From the NCBI GenBank assembly GCA_037039685.1, contig JAWNGF010000002.1, positions 5,456,001 through 5,520,000 of the forward strand: DNA of 64,000 bases, read 5' to 3'. The notes below the pieces were generated by a model. It ran no database searches, was not told where the DNA came from, and saw nothing but the letters and a program-made list of their open reading frames with translations. Origin of the DNA: Ceratobasidium sp. AG-K. Taxonomy: Eukaryota; Basidiomycota; Agaricomycetes; Cantharellales; Ceratobasidiaceae. Made by a program: the position numbers and the translations under genes. Shown here one piece after another: positions 10,060 to 21,380 of the stretch; positions within the stretch are counted from its first letter, which is position 1, and every line of letters starts with the position of its first letter.

Positions 10060-12387
10060 TTATGCAGCATTCTGCCCGGCAGATCGTGCGAGGGCCCGTC
10101 GTGTTCGACGGGGATACATAGCACTATATATGCGAGACCCAAGAATGCAGAGACCAATCACAAGGATGAAGGAAGGAAGGATTCGGTCAATGATAATATT
10201 CGCGGGAGGGCCACGGGGAGTAGGCAACGAGGGTGGGGGCGGGTTGTGTGGTGGCGCTGGTAAGTCGCTAGAATGCGGCGGCGCAGGAATTGGGGGCGGA
10301 GAGGGGGATGGGAGCGGGGAGGAGGAAGGGGGCAAGGGTGGGTCACGCGGTGGGTCTGTCCAGTCGTTAGAATGCGGCGGGCGTGAAGGTCCTGCATGTG
10401 CAGAATCGGCTGCTGGAGCTGGCGTTTCTGGTCGTGACTGCCCTGGTTCATAGCTCACTTTTGTGTATACTATCTTTGCGATCGTCATCTCAGCTTCGTC
10501 TGCAGATGGAAATGGAGCGAGTGCCAAGCGCAGGGTATGCTCAATCTGGTCGTCCAGACCGACCATGCTCCAGAGCAGTACCAAGTCAAGCTCAGGATGG
10601 GCTTCTGAAGTTGGCAACGTGTTTTCCGGAAGTGTATTCAAGTATGCCTGTTCAGTGTCAACCAGTTGACAGATGTTGTTCAGGCAGATTTGCTGTGGTG
10701 CTAGGGGGAGCTTGACCAATGACTTGGGAGCCCCGTAGACACGAACTTCAGAGCCTAGCCGAACATTGAGCACTTGACCAACGTCGTTGGGACTTTACCA
10801 GCTCTCACCTCGAAACTCCAACTTGATGTATGGGTCCTCCGTCGTTCGATACAATGCCGTGGTGCTACGATATGTCAAAACACTCCCTGACGGACCCGCT
10901 TCCCTCCACACCCAAGGGTCCCACCATTTCGTACAGCTCCGTCCAAAGTGTCGGACGCAGCGCCGTCCAGGGTGGTAAACGACAGCCCAGTCATCGTGTG
11001 CAACGTGAACTTCCTCCGACTGACCAACCGGCTGCTGCGGACTATGAGATGAAGGGCAATCTCGTGAATAACCGTCGTAGTTTCAGACACTAGCTTGACA
11101 CACCTGGCGTATTCTCGTTCCTCGAGGTAGCGGATCTCTTTGAAAGGAAACACGGCGTCTTGGCTCTCTGTCGACATAAGCTGAATGGAGAGCTCCGTCT
11201 CGAGTGATGGATTCAGTCCTTCGTATCGCCACAAAACCACGGACTCATGGTCGTGACTGGAGCTGAGGTATGCATGGAACGCATCGATGACCTCGCATGG
11301 GCCAGAGTTGATACGCACACAGGTATTGCCAATGTGCATCGGGGCGACGATTTGAGTCCAGGGAGCACCATATATGGCCACAGTACCAGCTGATATATAG
11401 TTTCAGTTCATATGGAGCTAGATATGCAAGCTGAAATAGTTACCAGTGAATTTTGCTGTCACTCCCGAGTGAGCTAGTCCGTCGCGCAACTCAAGCGAGT
11501 GCCACGACTCCATTTTTCCGTTTTCAGCCCTATAGTACCGTAGTCCACATTCACTGTCTGAGCACGTCGTAGGGTCGATCGAAGGTGAGTATGATAGAGC
11601 AGGATGGGTAGCGTGCATGGCGACCTCTCTGAATCGCCAGGGGTCTTCCTGAACTGGCCTATGGTAGGCGACAATGAGTAACGGTTTGGGTACATGTAGA
11701 AACACCTGGCCCTTACCATGGTGTGGGTCGAATAACCGAGTAGATGGCATGCGAGAACAGGACTCCGTTGTGATTTTGAGTGTCGTCCCCGGGTTCGGCC
11801 ATTGAAACTACGACGTGGTGCTTCCCGGGCCATAGGTTCCCCAGGGCAAAGAAAACGGTCGGAACAGAGTCGTCAACACTATCCGACAACGATGCGTTCA
11901 CGTTCACGCGGTAGCACGATGATGTGGACCCGAACTTGTCGTCATCGTGCACACACACTTTGTAATCGGGGATAGGATGCAAGAACTTGGTGCGAGGAGG
12001 CCCATACAGCCAGATGGCAACTCCTGTGACCGGATGTTAGCATTTTTTTCGTATGGTCACAATACGTGGCTTGCCTTCGAAGTTGACAGTTAGAGAAACA
12101 ACGCGATGATCGAGACTCCGATGGAAAGTGGCAAACTGTTGCTGAGCTCGGTATCTTTCCAGTATCCATGGTGCTGCTCTAGTGTCGCAGGTGTGTGCAC
12201 TATCCGCCTCAGTCTGCGAAACAAGCGATTCAGCAGCCCACTGAGCACACGCTTCATTCGCTGGCTCATAGGTGACGCGACTTATGTCAGTGTCGTAGAT
12301 TGTGCGGTTGATTAGAAATGCAGCCACCGTGTCGGACATAGCGAGTAAGCCGGCCACGGTTGATAGTAGTATCTTTCTACGAACCAT
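10060..12387 (-). CDS. PSP1: three-module surface protein with membrane anchor
   Basis: Member 1 of the tandem surface-protein family. The ATG at 12387 opens a signal peptide (LLSTVAGLLAMSDTVAAFL). Three repeats follow, each a front half ending in a T/K-x-x-F-x-G strand and a back half starting [AV]xxYGxP: module 1 with WLYGPP and CVHDDDK...CYRV, module 2 with AIYGAP and CVRINSGPCEVID, module 3 with RVYGAP and CLNNICQLVD. Each back half has a Cys pair, a V-[VL]-W or V-F-F strand and a closing aromatic strand. A Pro-rich stalk, one helix (ILPSFILVIGLCILGSRIY) and a short basic tail ending AGQNAA complete it. The intron after exon 1 has a GC donor (12074-12073). No break was found. The modules resemble the galactose-binding-like sandwiches of other agaricomycete membrane proteins; ligand unknown. 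Confidence 0.75.
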
Positions 12388-12782
12388 GACACTCGTATTT
12401 GAAGAGGCCTGGGGAAAGAAATCGCCCTTTTGCCAGTAGGCGGTGGTGATTGGAGTTCAGGTGGCAAGACGGGTTTACCGGATCGGGTGGTAAGGTACCC
12501 CACGTGGTGATTTGGTTTCCCGTGTTGCAAACGAGGTCAGGCTTCATGTGGCAACTTGGAATTGGGTGGCAGAGGACGATCGTCACGTGGTCGTTTTTTG
12601 CCAAACCCTCCACTCGTGGAGAGTCGGAAAGCAATTGCGCGACTTGTAACCGGTCAATATCCAGGTGGGAATGAGTCGTCTAAGACTTCGGTTGAGCTGG
12701 GCCTTACTCATGCAATAATACCAACGTAAGCAACGCCACATCCTCGAAACTCCAGGATACGCTATACGCCCTTCCGTACTAC
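12388..12782. other. Intergenic region upstream of PSP1, with start of segmental duplication
   Basis: This holds the PSP1 promoter (minus strand) and the 3' flank of TAP-B. From about 12610 on it matches the sequence starting at about 17765, for example the shared GTCGGAAAGCAATT.GCGCGAC stretch with few changes. Confidence 0.55.
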
Positions 12783-15452
12783 TTATAACATATGATTCGG
12801 CTTCTTATGCATCCCAACAAACGGCTCGATCGCCTGTCCCAATTTCCTCAACGTTTCCGCGAGATGCATATCAGCCTCCGTCACGCTCGCCTCGGGGTCC
12901 AGCCAGGCCTTGACCTCAGCGGGTGCATCCTTCTCAGGGAACAGTCGCTCAACCGTGTCGCACAACGATGCCGTTTGGAGGCAAGACACCGTTAAGGAAG
13001 TATCCACGGATGGCTTTACCGGTGCAAGGGCTGGCCATTGCGAGAGAACAGTGCTGGATGTATGCGCGTCAGCTGGTGAGCGTTTGATCAGTGCGGGTGT
13101 GGACGTACACCACTACCATCCTGGACGACGAGACGTGACTGAGGAAGCAGCCTGTGGACCGTGCGAGCATTTACAACTGGGGTAATCGGCTGAAACAACC
13201 ACTGATCAGCAGGGAAAACAGAACAGGTGATTGTGACGTACATCGGCCGTGTTGCCAATGATGAGAATATCATGGTTGAGATCGGTACGGTTGAATGGAC
13301 CAACGAACCGCTCAGCCTCCCTTGGTTTCCAGTGGTGGCACATAGACACCTTGGGTCACGTCAGGTCAGTGCCAGTCCCAACATATCCGTATATTGACAG
13401 ACATACCTCGACGGCAGCAAAATGTGTCGAAACTCTCTCATAGGTGAGCACGTTCTCTTCAACTATTGCCTCGATCGCTTCCTTCGGGTCAACCTTCCAA
13501 AGTTCAGGGCCATCGACGCAAATCACTGCTGGGAGAGCCATTGCGGTCATAGCTTTCTTGGTTGTGTCCAGCTCGACTGTGTTGAGTACAGCATCCAGGA
13601 TGGGTGCCCCATCGCCGTTAATACCAGCAGCGAGTTGCTCAGCCAGTAAATTCCAGCCCCGAGGACGATACATGTTCATAAATATCAGATCTGGGGGACT
13701 GATTGATTCTCGGATCGAATAGAGATCGAAGGTACTTACTGCGAACCATGCCAGAGGTGAGAATGTACGGCTGCTCTCCGAGTGGAACGGGCAATGGACG
13801 CTGGTATAGGTCATCGAGGAATCTGTCGATAGCCTTGCCAATGGCTGGTGCCGTGGAAGTTTCATTCGTGTTGAGTGCGCACCGCTCCGGTCCCACCTAG
13901 AGCTGAGTTGAGCACGAGATTGAATTGCACAGTTAGCATAACACTTGCCTCGGCGCAGGTCTTGAGGAAGTTATGGTACGCTTTCTCAGTATCAACGAGC
14001 TCTCCTAAGTTTTGTGTTAGTAAATATGAAGACCTCTGGATTGGCAGACAGGCTCACGTTTGCCCCACTCGTGTGTGCCAGTCGTGGCCCAGAGGATGGG
14101 GTCCTACGCAGGGCTGTTCGATGTAGTTTCTTTTTACTCGGACGGGGCCACTTACCACCACACCATCAATCGAAACATTTCCCACACGATGAGGGAACAT
14201 GTTGACAAAATATCTGTTGATAGATTAATCAAATGTGGATGCCCACGAGCAGAACGGTCACTTACGCTCCTACGGAACGTTTGTTAGTATCCATCAAGCT
14301 CTTCTGAATCCCATGTACTCACCGACCACAGTCCCGTAGCTGAATCCCCAGAAGTTCACTGGCTTCTCCGGTCCTTCGATTACCGTTGAAAGACGCTCCA
14401 AATCCCGCACCACCGTCGCAGTTCCAACGTGGCGCAGTGCCTCGCCTGTGCGGTTGAGACATAGCTCTGCAATCACTGCGTTTTCTGCATCAGCTTTGCG
14501 GACCTGTTGTGTGTATACCGCTCGATCGATGGGGTCGGAGAGGTTTCGAATCTCAAACCCGACGTCTTGGTAGGTATGACCAAAGGCAAGGTCCTACGAT
14601 ATCGACTTAGTGTCACAGAAATCTGGTAAGACTAGCCCTTACCTGGGCCGTCTGAGAGGCGAAACAGTCCACCCCGGGGTCTATCCAAAACGTCAAATGG
14701 GATACAGGCGTTGCGGATCAAACAACTCACGTTGTGCCGTTAATCCCACGAGGATCCCAGGACACGATATCGTCTGGAGGTGTTTATTAATGTCTCGAGC
14801 TTGCATATGTTATCAAAACTTACACCGGTCGTCCAATAGCTCAGCAATAGCCGGGCCTGCTCGATACATGAAAGCCAGTCCTGACGCGCCGGGACCACCC
14901 TTGGAAAAAAACTAGGGGTAAGCAACACCATACGATATAGCCAGCTAGGACAACCTACAGGGTTGACAAAGAGAGAGCCAAGTTTATTCGTTGTATTCTT
15001 GGCTAGGTATCGACCAACGGAGAGGTTCGCATGGCCTAGTGACTTGTTCTGGTAGTCCAACGGAACGCTAGCTCCCATTTAGCAATATCCCAATACATTG
15101 ACGCAGCACTCACAGAAGATTGCCGCACTCATAATTATCGCCACAGCTATACCACTCGATCTCGCCAGTATGGGGGATGGGAGCCTGTGACAAGCTAATT
15201 AGCATTGTATGTATACCTACGGTTGATGCAAATGTGGCGCCACTATGCATAACATTAGACACGCCAAACACGCACTCTGAAAGGCTTGCACGAATGATGA
15301 TGATAGAGGCTCCAGAAACCAACGACACCAGTAGCAGTGGCGAGTAGCTTTCCAACCTTCTTACGCTTGTTGCACTTGGCTCGCTGGGTCGTGTCCCGGT
15401 GATCCAGCGGCTCGCAGATTACTCCATCCTGGGCTAGCTTTTGCTTTTCCAT
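12783..15452 (-). pseudogene. TAP-B: TAP-like hydrolase copy with two 1-base insertions
   Basis: Second cassette copy of the hydrolase. ATG at 15452 (MEKQKLAQDG), with a possible in-frame ATG further up at 15485. The N-terminal region has a hydrophobic segment (ATATGVVGFWSLYHHH) unlike that of TAP-A. Core motifs are kept: GGPGASG, DIVSWDPRGINGT, GFSYGT, GNTAD and the histidine exon. Two lesions were found. An extra base just after the acceptor of the PGVDCFASQTAQ exon (about 14681 on the plus strand) shifts the frame and no other AG rescues it. An extra base in the last exon (about 12960-12966, GTTGTGC against GTCTGC in TAP-C) shifts it again. A GC-AG intron starts at 13950. Probably a pseudogene unless both are sequencing errors. 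Confidence 0.75.
14266..14269 (-). other. 4-base microexon of TAP-B
   Basis: GAGC between an intron with a perfect TACTAAC branch site and TAG acceptor, and a GTAAGT donor. It joins GFSYGTVV and AYFVNMFPHRV in frame (GTC GGA GCA TAT). Identical in TAP-C. Confidence 0.8.
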
Positions 15453-15502
15453 CGTAGCGTGTTCGAGGGATTTTTTGGAGGTCAAGCTTACGGAGACCGA
15501 GC

Positions 15503-15510
15503 TATATAAG
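15503..15510 (-). promoter_or_regulatory. TATA box of TAP-B
   Basis: CTTATATA read on the minus strand, about 50 bp upstream of the ATG at 15452. The same element precedes TAP-C, so the promoter core was duplicated with the gene. Confidence 0.5.
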
Positions 15511-15595
15511 GTCGTGGTGCATGGGGCGTAACAGAAGGGTCGGGCTCAACAATCCATGTGCACCAACGAAACAAACCACGCAGGCGGCTAAATTA

Positions 15596-16276
15596 TTTGC
15601 TTTCCAAAGGGTCTGCGGGAAGCGCCGAGTAACGATGTGCAAAAAAATCGCAAACAGCAAAGTCGATTGAACCCCGTCAAGTCGAGGCACTATGGAATAT
15701 GAAGTGCATTTTCGGGGTCACGTCGAAGAGGCGCACATTTTTATGTACATTATATGATGTAAATGCGGATACTGAAAAATTCACCTGTTGGGGGTCCATG
15801 AGCCATTCCGTAACTGGAAGGGCAGTTGTGAGTCTAACAACCGTGTACAAGCGCTTTATAGCACCTGTCGCATTCCTGGGATCACGGTCTCTCGGAGAGC
15901 AATCATATGCCCGATGCACAAGGGGGCAGCGGTCAGGAATCGGTTTTGCAGCAAAGATCATTGTAAAACCACAATACCTTAGCTATCTAAAATGTAGGAG
16001 AGGCTCTTACGAGTACATACATACCTCTCTCGGGCTCTAAGTTTCTCTCTGAGCTGCGGAGTCGCCCATAGACTCCCAACAGGTGAATTTTTCAGTATCC
16101 GCATTTACATCATATCATGTGCACACAAATGTGCGCCTCTTTGACGTAACTCCAAACATGGACTTCATATACTATAATGCCTCGATTTGACGGGGTTCAA
16201 TCGACTTTACTGTTTGCGACTTTTTTGCATGCATCGTTACTCGGCGCTTCCGGCGGGCCCTTGTGAAACCCACAAA
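15596..16276. mobile_element. 681-bp inverted-repeat (MITE-like) element with TA duplication
   Basis: The ends are long imperfect inverted repeats of about 215 bp: 15596-15811 matches the reverse complement of 16057-16276, including shared blocks such as GAAGCGCCGAGTAACGATG and CGGATACTGAAAAATTCACC. The ends read TTTG...CAAA and are flanked by TA at 15594-15595 and 16277-16278. No transposase frame lies inside. The matching site of the second duplication unit (about 20728-20740) lacks the element and keeps one TA, so this copy inserted after the duplication or was cleanly lost from the other unit. TA target sites fit a Tc1/mariner-type non-autonomous element, although the repeats are long for a classical MITE. 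Confidence 0.85.
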
Positions 16277-16925
16277 TAACTCCGGGCCGATTTTCCAAGG
16301 TTCGTGTAGGACTACATTTCTCTAATCTCGGACATACGAGTTACATCTCAATGATGGATGTCCATAAGATGAGTAGAGTGTTTTCCCAAGTATGCATCCG
16401 CACTGCGTAGAGCTGTGAGTCATGGAGTACCCATGTGGTTGCTTCATCCCGCAGCGGGCACACACATGGCAATCACTGCGGCATCACCCCCTATCTCGTC
16501 ATATCGCCTTCACGGAGGTTGTGAGCATCAACATATGCACCAACCGGCTAGCCCGGTAGTAGGGTTGCATTGATGTGACAATATAGCCGGAATGCCCGAC
16601 ACCTCTAACGGATCAAGGTCACAGTAACGTAGCATCCCAGGCCCCAGCTTCAAGCTAAATAAAAGTCTATACATGAAATCCAGGGCATACAGTTTGATAC
16701 ATATCCAGCAAGACCATGATAACTCTGATTGTTCCCGGTGCAGACTCTAACCTTCGGTCTATGTGCTGAAAAGGATCCCCGACCTAATAGATACAAGTAC
16801 CTAGGCCTGGAGTTCCAAAAGTAATAATAAAATAAACAGCTTTAACTAGGTTTACTCCGAGGAACAGAGTATGTTTGATCAGTAATTTTCCTGGGAGTAT
16901 CGAAGGGAGAAGTCTCATAGGCTGT
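16277..16925. other. Duplicated spacer without genes
   Basis: Non-coding spacer whose whole length aligns with about 20740-21380 of the second unit, for example TGTGAGCATCAACATA and the CACCTCTAACGGATC block. No gene seen. Confidence 0.55.
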
Positions 16926-17330
16926 TTATACTCCATGCGGCGTTCTGTCCAGTGCCACCTGGTAATTCCCGCTCTTCCAGGCGATAGGGCTATTGGGTAC
17001 GCAATCTAGGAAGAGATCAACAACCCAATAAATAAAAAGCGTCATAACAAGGAGGCCAAGTACAGAGATAAAGACATGAAATGTTAGGCCTGAAAAAGAC
17101 TGGTTGGGAATGGGTGTAGGTGATGGAAGTCCAACTGACAGCCCGTTGTGCACTGGCAACGAGTTAACCGAGGTTCTTAACATAAATAATCGAGGACATC
17201 CAAGAGTTTGTGTACATTTAGACTCGCGAGTTCAGCCAAAAGTAGAATCGCTTCCGCTATAGGCGCAATCATTTCAGGCAGGTCGGGAATAAGGAGGACT
17301 CGAAGATGCCACATGCACATATGAATTTGA
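16926..17330 (-). pseudogene. Relic of a PSP gene 3' end
   Basis: A minus-strand stretch (16926-17183) matches the anchor region of PSP2: SFSGLTFHVFISVLGLLVMTLFIYW against SFAGLIFEVFISVLGLFVIALFIYW in that copy. The adjoining 17200-17330 instead resembles the 3' end of PSP3 (24050-24180). No module-coding sequence precedes it, so a PSP gene of this cassette has been deleted except for a mosaic remnant. Its terminal codons are no longer in frame with the GQNAA ending. Confidence 0.6.
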
Positions 17331-17404
17331 TACCAGTCACCAGAGAATATAAGGCAGAGGCGACACATTTGGCGCGACCGTACATGTCTCTTTATTCTCG
17401 CCAA

Positions 17405-17760
17405 CAGTCAACACCCTAACACTCATTGAATGGGTGGACGACTGCGACAAAGGTTGTAGAGAGGAATGTCCAAAAACCTGGTCCACAACGTTTATCTAGG
17501 GTGGAACTTAGCAGCTGAGGTAAATGGGGATTATATCTGGACAGAACGGTACACCGTGAGCGCAGTGGAGTCAGTGGAGTTTGTGGACATGAGGGAGCCG
17601 GGAGAGCCAGTTATGGTCCAATTGCAATGGTGGAGGTGCTCTCAGTGGTCGAGGTAGAAGCATCACAACTTGGCACACGTGAGATGTCAGAGTGTATGCA
17701 TGGTCTATACAGCTCACTGGTTTTGCTCGTGCTAGCAACTTTGATTTCATCAAGTTCAAA
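17405..17760. other. Spacer upstream of the second duplication unit
   Basis: 350 bp lying between the PSP relic and the left border of unit 2. Short frames on both strands show no recognisable protein. Nothing else seen. Confidence 0.45.
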
Positions 17761-17920
17761 TGGATGGCAAGCGGAACGTCGGAAAGCAATTACGCGACTT
17801 GTAACCAGCTGATATTCAGACGGAAATAAATAAGACTTTGATTGAGCTAGATCTGTACTCAAGTAATGTACCGACGCAAACAACGTCCTGGACAACCAGG
17901 CTACACTGTCAGCCCTCCAT

Positions 17921-20586
17921 TCACTCGAGCTGCTTAGAGCATATGCTTTGGCTTCTTGTGCATCCCAACAAACGGCTCGATCGCCTGCCCCAATTTCTCA
18001 ACGTTTCCGCGAGACGCGTATCAGCCTCCGTCACGCTCGCCTCGGGGTCCAGCCAGGCCTTGGCCTCGGCGGGAGCGTTCTTCTCAGGGAACAGTCGCTC
18101 AACCGTGTCGCAGACGATGCCGTTCGGAGGCAGGACGCCGTGGAGGAAGTATCCACGAATGGCTTTACCAGTGCAGGGACTGGCCATTGCGAGAGAACAG
18201 TGCTGGATGTATGCGCATCAGTCAGTGAATTTTGGATCAGTCTTGATATGCACGTACACCGCTACCATCCTGGACGACGAGACGTGACTGAGGAAGCAGC
18301 CTGTTGACCGTGCGAGCATTTACGACTGGGGTAATCGGCTGAAACAACCACTGATCAACAGAGAAAACACAGCCAGGTGATTGTGACGTACATCGGCCGT
18401 GTTGCCAATGATGAGAATGTCATTGTTAAGAGTGGTGTGGTTGAATGGACCAACGAATCGCTCAGCCTCCCTTGGTTTCCAGTGGTGGCACATAGACACC
18501 TTGGGTCACGTCAGGTCAGCGCCAGTCCCAACATATCCGTATATTGACAGACTTACCTCGACGGCAGCAAAATGTGTCGAAACTCTCTCATAGGTGAGCA
18601 CGTTCTCTTCAACTATTGCCTCGATCGCTTCCTTCGGGTCAACCTTCCAAAGTTCAGGGCCATCGACGCAAGTGACCGCTTCAATAGCCATCGCAGTCTT
18701 GGCTTTCTTGGTTGTGTTCAACTCGACTGTGTTGAGTACAGCATCCAGGATGGGTGCCCCATCGCCGTTAATACCAGCAGCGAGTTTCTCGGCCAGCAAA
18801 TTCCAGCCCCGAGGACGATACATGTTCGTAAACATCAGGTCTGAGAAACCGACTGAGTCTCGAATCGAATAGAGATCGAAGGTACTTACTGCGAACCATG
18901 CCAGAGGTGAGAATGTACGGCTGCTCTCCGAGTGGAACAGGCAGTGGGCGCTGGTATAGGTCATCGAGGAATCTGTCGATAGCCTTGCCGATGGCTGGTG
19001 CAGTGGAAGTTTCATTCGTGTTGAGTGCGCACCGCTCGGTCCCACCTAGCACAAAGCTGAGCCCGAGATTGAATTGTACAGTTAGCATAACACTTGCCTC
19101 GGCACAGGTCTTGAGGAAGTTATGGTACGCTCTCTCGGTGTCAACGAGGTCCCCTATGTGTGGCGTTAGTAAACGTGAAGACCTTTGAGATTGTCAAACA
19201 ACTAACATTTGCCCCATTCGTATGCGCCAGTCGTGGCCCAGAGGATGGGGTCCTATGCAGGACTGTTTGACATAGTAGTTTACTCGGACCAAAACCACTC
19301 ACCACTACACCATCAATCGAAACATTTCCCACGCGATGAGGGAACATGTTGACAAAATATCTGTTGATAGATTAATCAAATGTGGATGGCCACAAGCAGA
19401 ACGGACACTTACGCTCCTACAGAATATTTGTTAGTATCCGTTGAGCACGTCTGAATCCCATGTACTCACCGACCACAGTCCCGTAGCTGAATCCCCAGAA
19501 GTTCACTGGCTTCTCCGGTCCTTCGATTACCGTTGAAAGACGCTCCAAATCCCGCACCACCGTCGCAGTTCCAACGTGGCGCAGTGCCTCGCCTGTGCGG
19601 TTGAGACATAGCTCTGCAATCACTGCGTTTTCGGCATCAGCTTTGCGGACCTGTTGTGTGTATACCGCTCGATCGATGGGGTCAGAGAGGTTTCGAATCT
19701 CAAACCCGACGTCTTGGTAGGTATGACCAAAGGCAAGGTCCTACGATATTGACTTAGTATCACAGAAATCTGGCAAGACTAGCCCTTACCTGGGCCGTCT
19801 GAGAGGCGAAACAGTCCACCCCGGGGCTATCCAAAACGTCAAATGGGATACAGGCGTTGTGGGTCAAACGACTCACGTTGTGCCGTTAATCCCACGAGGA
19901 TCCCAGGACACGATGTCGTCTGGAGGTGTTATATTAATGCCTCGAGCTTGCATACGTTATCAAAACTTACACCGGTCATCCAATAGCTCAGCAATAGCCG
20001 GGCCAGCTCGATATATGAATGATAATCCTGACCCGCCAGGGCCACCCTTGGTAAAAAGCACTAGGGGTAAGCAACACCATACGATACAGCCAGCTAGGAC
20101 AACCTACAGGATTAACAAAGAGAGAGCCAAGTTTATTGGTTGCGTTCTTGGCTAGGTATCGACCAACGGAGAGGTTCGCATGGCCTAGTGACTTGTTCTG
20201 GTAGTCCAACGGAACGCTAGCTTCCATTTAGCAATATCCCGATATATCGACGCAGCACTCACAGAAGATTACCACACTCATAATTATCGCCACAGCTATA
20301 CCACTCGATCTCGCCAGTATGGGGGATGGGAGCCTATGAAAAGGTAATTAGCATTGTATCTCTACTGGTTGATGCAAATGTGGCGCCATTGGACGCGTCA
20401 AACACGTACTCTGAAAGGCTTGCATGAATGATGATGGTAGAGGCTCCAGAACCCAACGATGCCAGTGGCAGTGGCGAGCAGCTTTCCAACCTGCTTACGC
20501 TTGTTGCACTTGGCTCGCTGGGTCGTGTTCCGGTGATCCAGCGGCTCGCAGATTACTCCATCCTGGGCTAGCTTTTGCTTTTCCAT
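17921..20586 (-). pseudogene. TAP-C: TAP-like hydrolase copy with two 1-base deletions
   Basis: Third hydrolase copy, very close to TAP-B. The ATG at 20586 gives MEKQKLAQDG and a hydrophobic segment (ATATGIVGFWSLYHHH). GFSYGT, the 4-base microexon (19413-19416), GNTAD and the HCSLAMASP histidine exon are present, and the site of the extra base in TAP-B is normal here. Two other lesions exist. CCGG became CGG at about 19033, turning VGPERCALNT into a wrong frame (VGPSGAHSTR); neither nearby AG rescues it. TTTCCTC became TTTCTC at about 17995, changing the last 20 or so residues. The homologous stop would be at 17934; the shifted frame ends at 17921. A GC-AG intron starts at 19097. Pseudogene or drastically altered protein. 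Confidence 0.75.
19413..19416 (-). other. 4-base microexon of TAP-C
   Basis: GAGC flanked by a TACTAAC branch site with TAG acceptor and a GTAAGT donor, exactly as in TAP-B. Confidence 0.8.
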
Positions 20587-20637
20587 CGTAGTGTGTTCGG
20601 GGGACGTTGTTGGAGGTCAAGCTTATGGAAGCCGGGC

Positions 20638-20645
20638 TATATAAG
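20638..20645 (-). promoter_or_regulatory. TATA box of TAP-C
   Basis: CTTATATA on the minus strand about 52 bp upstream of the ATG at 20586, matching the TAP-B element. Confidence 0.5.
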
Positions 20646-20739
20646 GTCGTGGTTGCTAGAACGTAATGAAGGAGTCGGGCCAACAATCCCTGGGCGCTAA
20701 AGAAGCAAACCACGCGGATGACTAAATTAGCCCCGGGAT

Positions 20740-21380
20740 GACTCTCTCAAGTTTCATCAAGACTGTAAATTTACTTCTTTGATCTTCAACCTATGAGTTG
20801 CATCTCGATTATAAATGTCTATAATACGACGGAGATCCTGTCTCCAGTATGCGTGCGTACTGCGTAGAGTTATGAGTCCTGGAGTGTCCACGTGGTTGTT
20901 TTATCCCGTGGTGGGTACGCACATGGCGATCACTGCGGCATCACTCTCAGTCTTCGTCATATCGCCTTTTCAGAGGTTGTGAGCATCAACATACACACCA
21001 ACCGGCTAGCCGGTAGTAGGGAATGCATTGATGTGACAATATAGCCGAATGCCGACACCTCTAACGGATCGTGGTCGCAGTAATGTAGCATCCCATCCCT
21101 GGCGCCGAGTTTCAAGCTCAATACAAATTCATACATAACATCCAGTGCCTACAATTTTATACGTATTCAGGAACACCATTGGTAACTCTCATTGTTCGCG
21201 GTGCATACTCTAACCTTTGAGCCGTGTGCTAAAATGGATCTCTGACCAAATAGATACAACTACCCTATAGTCCCAGAAAAAACACAGCTGTAACTCGGTT
21301 TACTTCGAGGAACAGAGTATGGTTGATTAGTTACTTGCGCGTGAGTCTCGAAGAACGAAGTCTCACCGGCCGTTTATATT
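20740..21380. other. Duplicated spacer without genes (unit 2)
   Basis: Aligned along its length with 16277-16925. No open frame of note and no mobile element. Confidence 0.55.

Larger units (their letters stand above)
12610..16990. repeat. Segmental duplication, unit 1
   Basis: This 4.4-kb stretch (TAP-B, its upstream spacer and the 3' end of a PSP relic) is repeated at about 17765-21445. The coordinate offset falls from about 5160 at the left to about 4455 at the right; the difference equals the mobile element present only in this unit. Borders are estimated by eye. Confidence 0.75.

Noticed and set aside
9821..10453. 210-codon Gly-rich plus-strand frame
   Set aside because: Its Gly-rich part is the antisense of the PSP1 Pro-rich stalk (GGG against CCC codons); the rest has no recognisable content.
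15699..16040. 113-codon frame inside the inverted-repeat element, as a transposase
   Set aside because: It overlaps the repeat arm, has no DDE or helix-turn-helix features and no counterpart frame; the element is non-autonomous.
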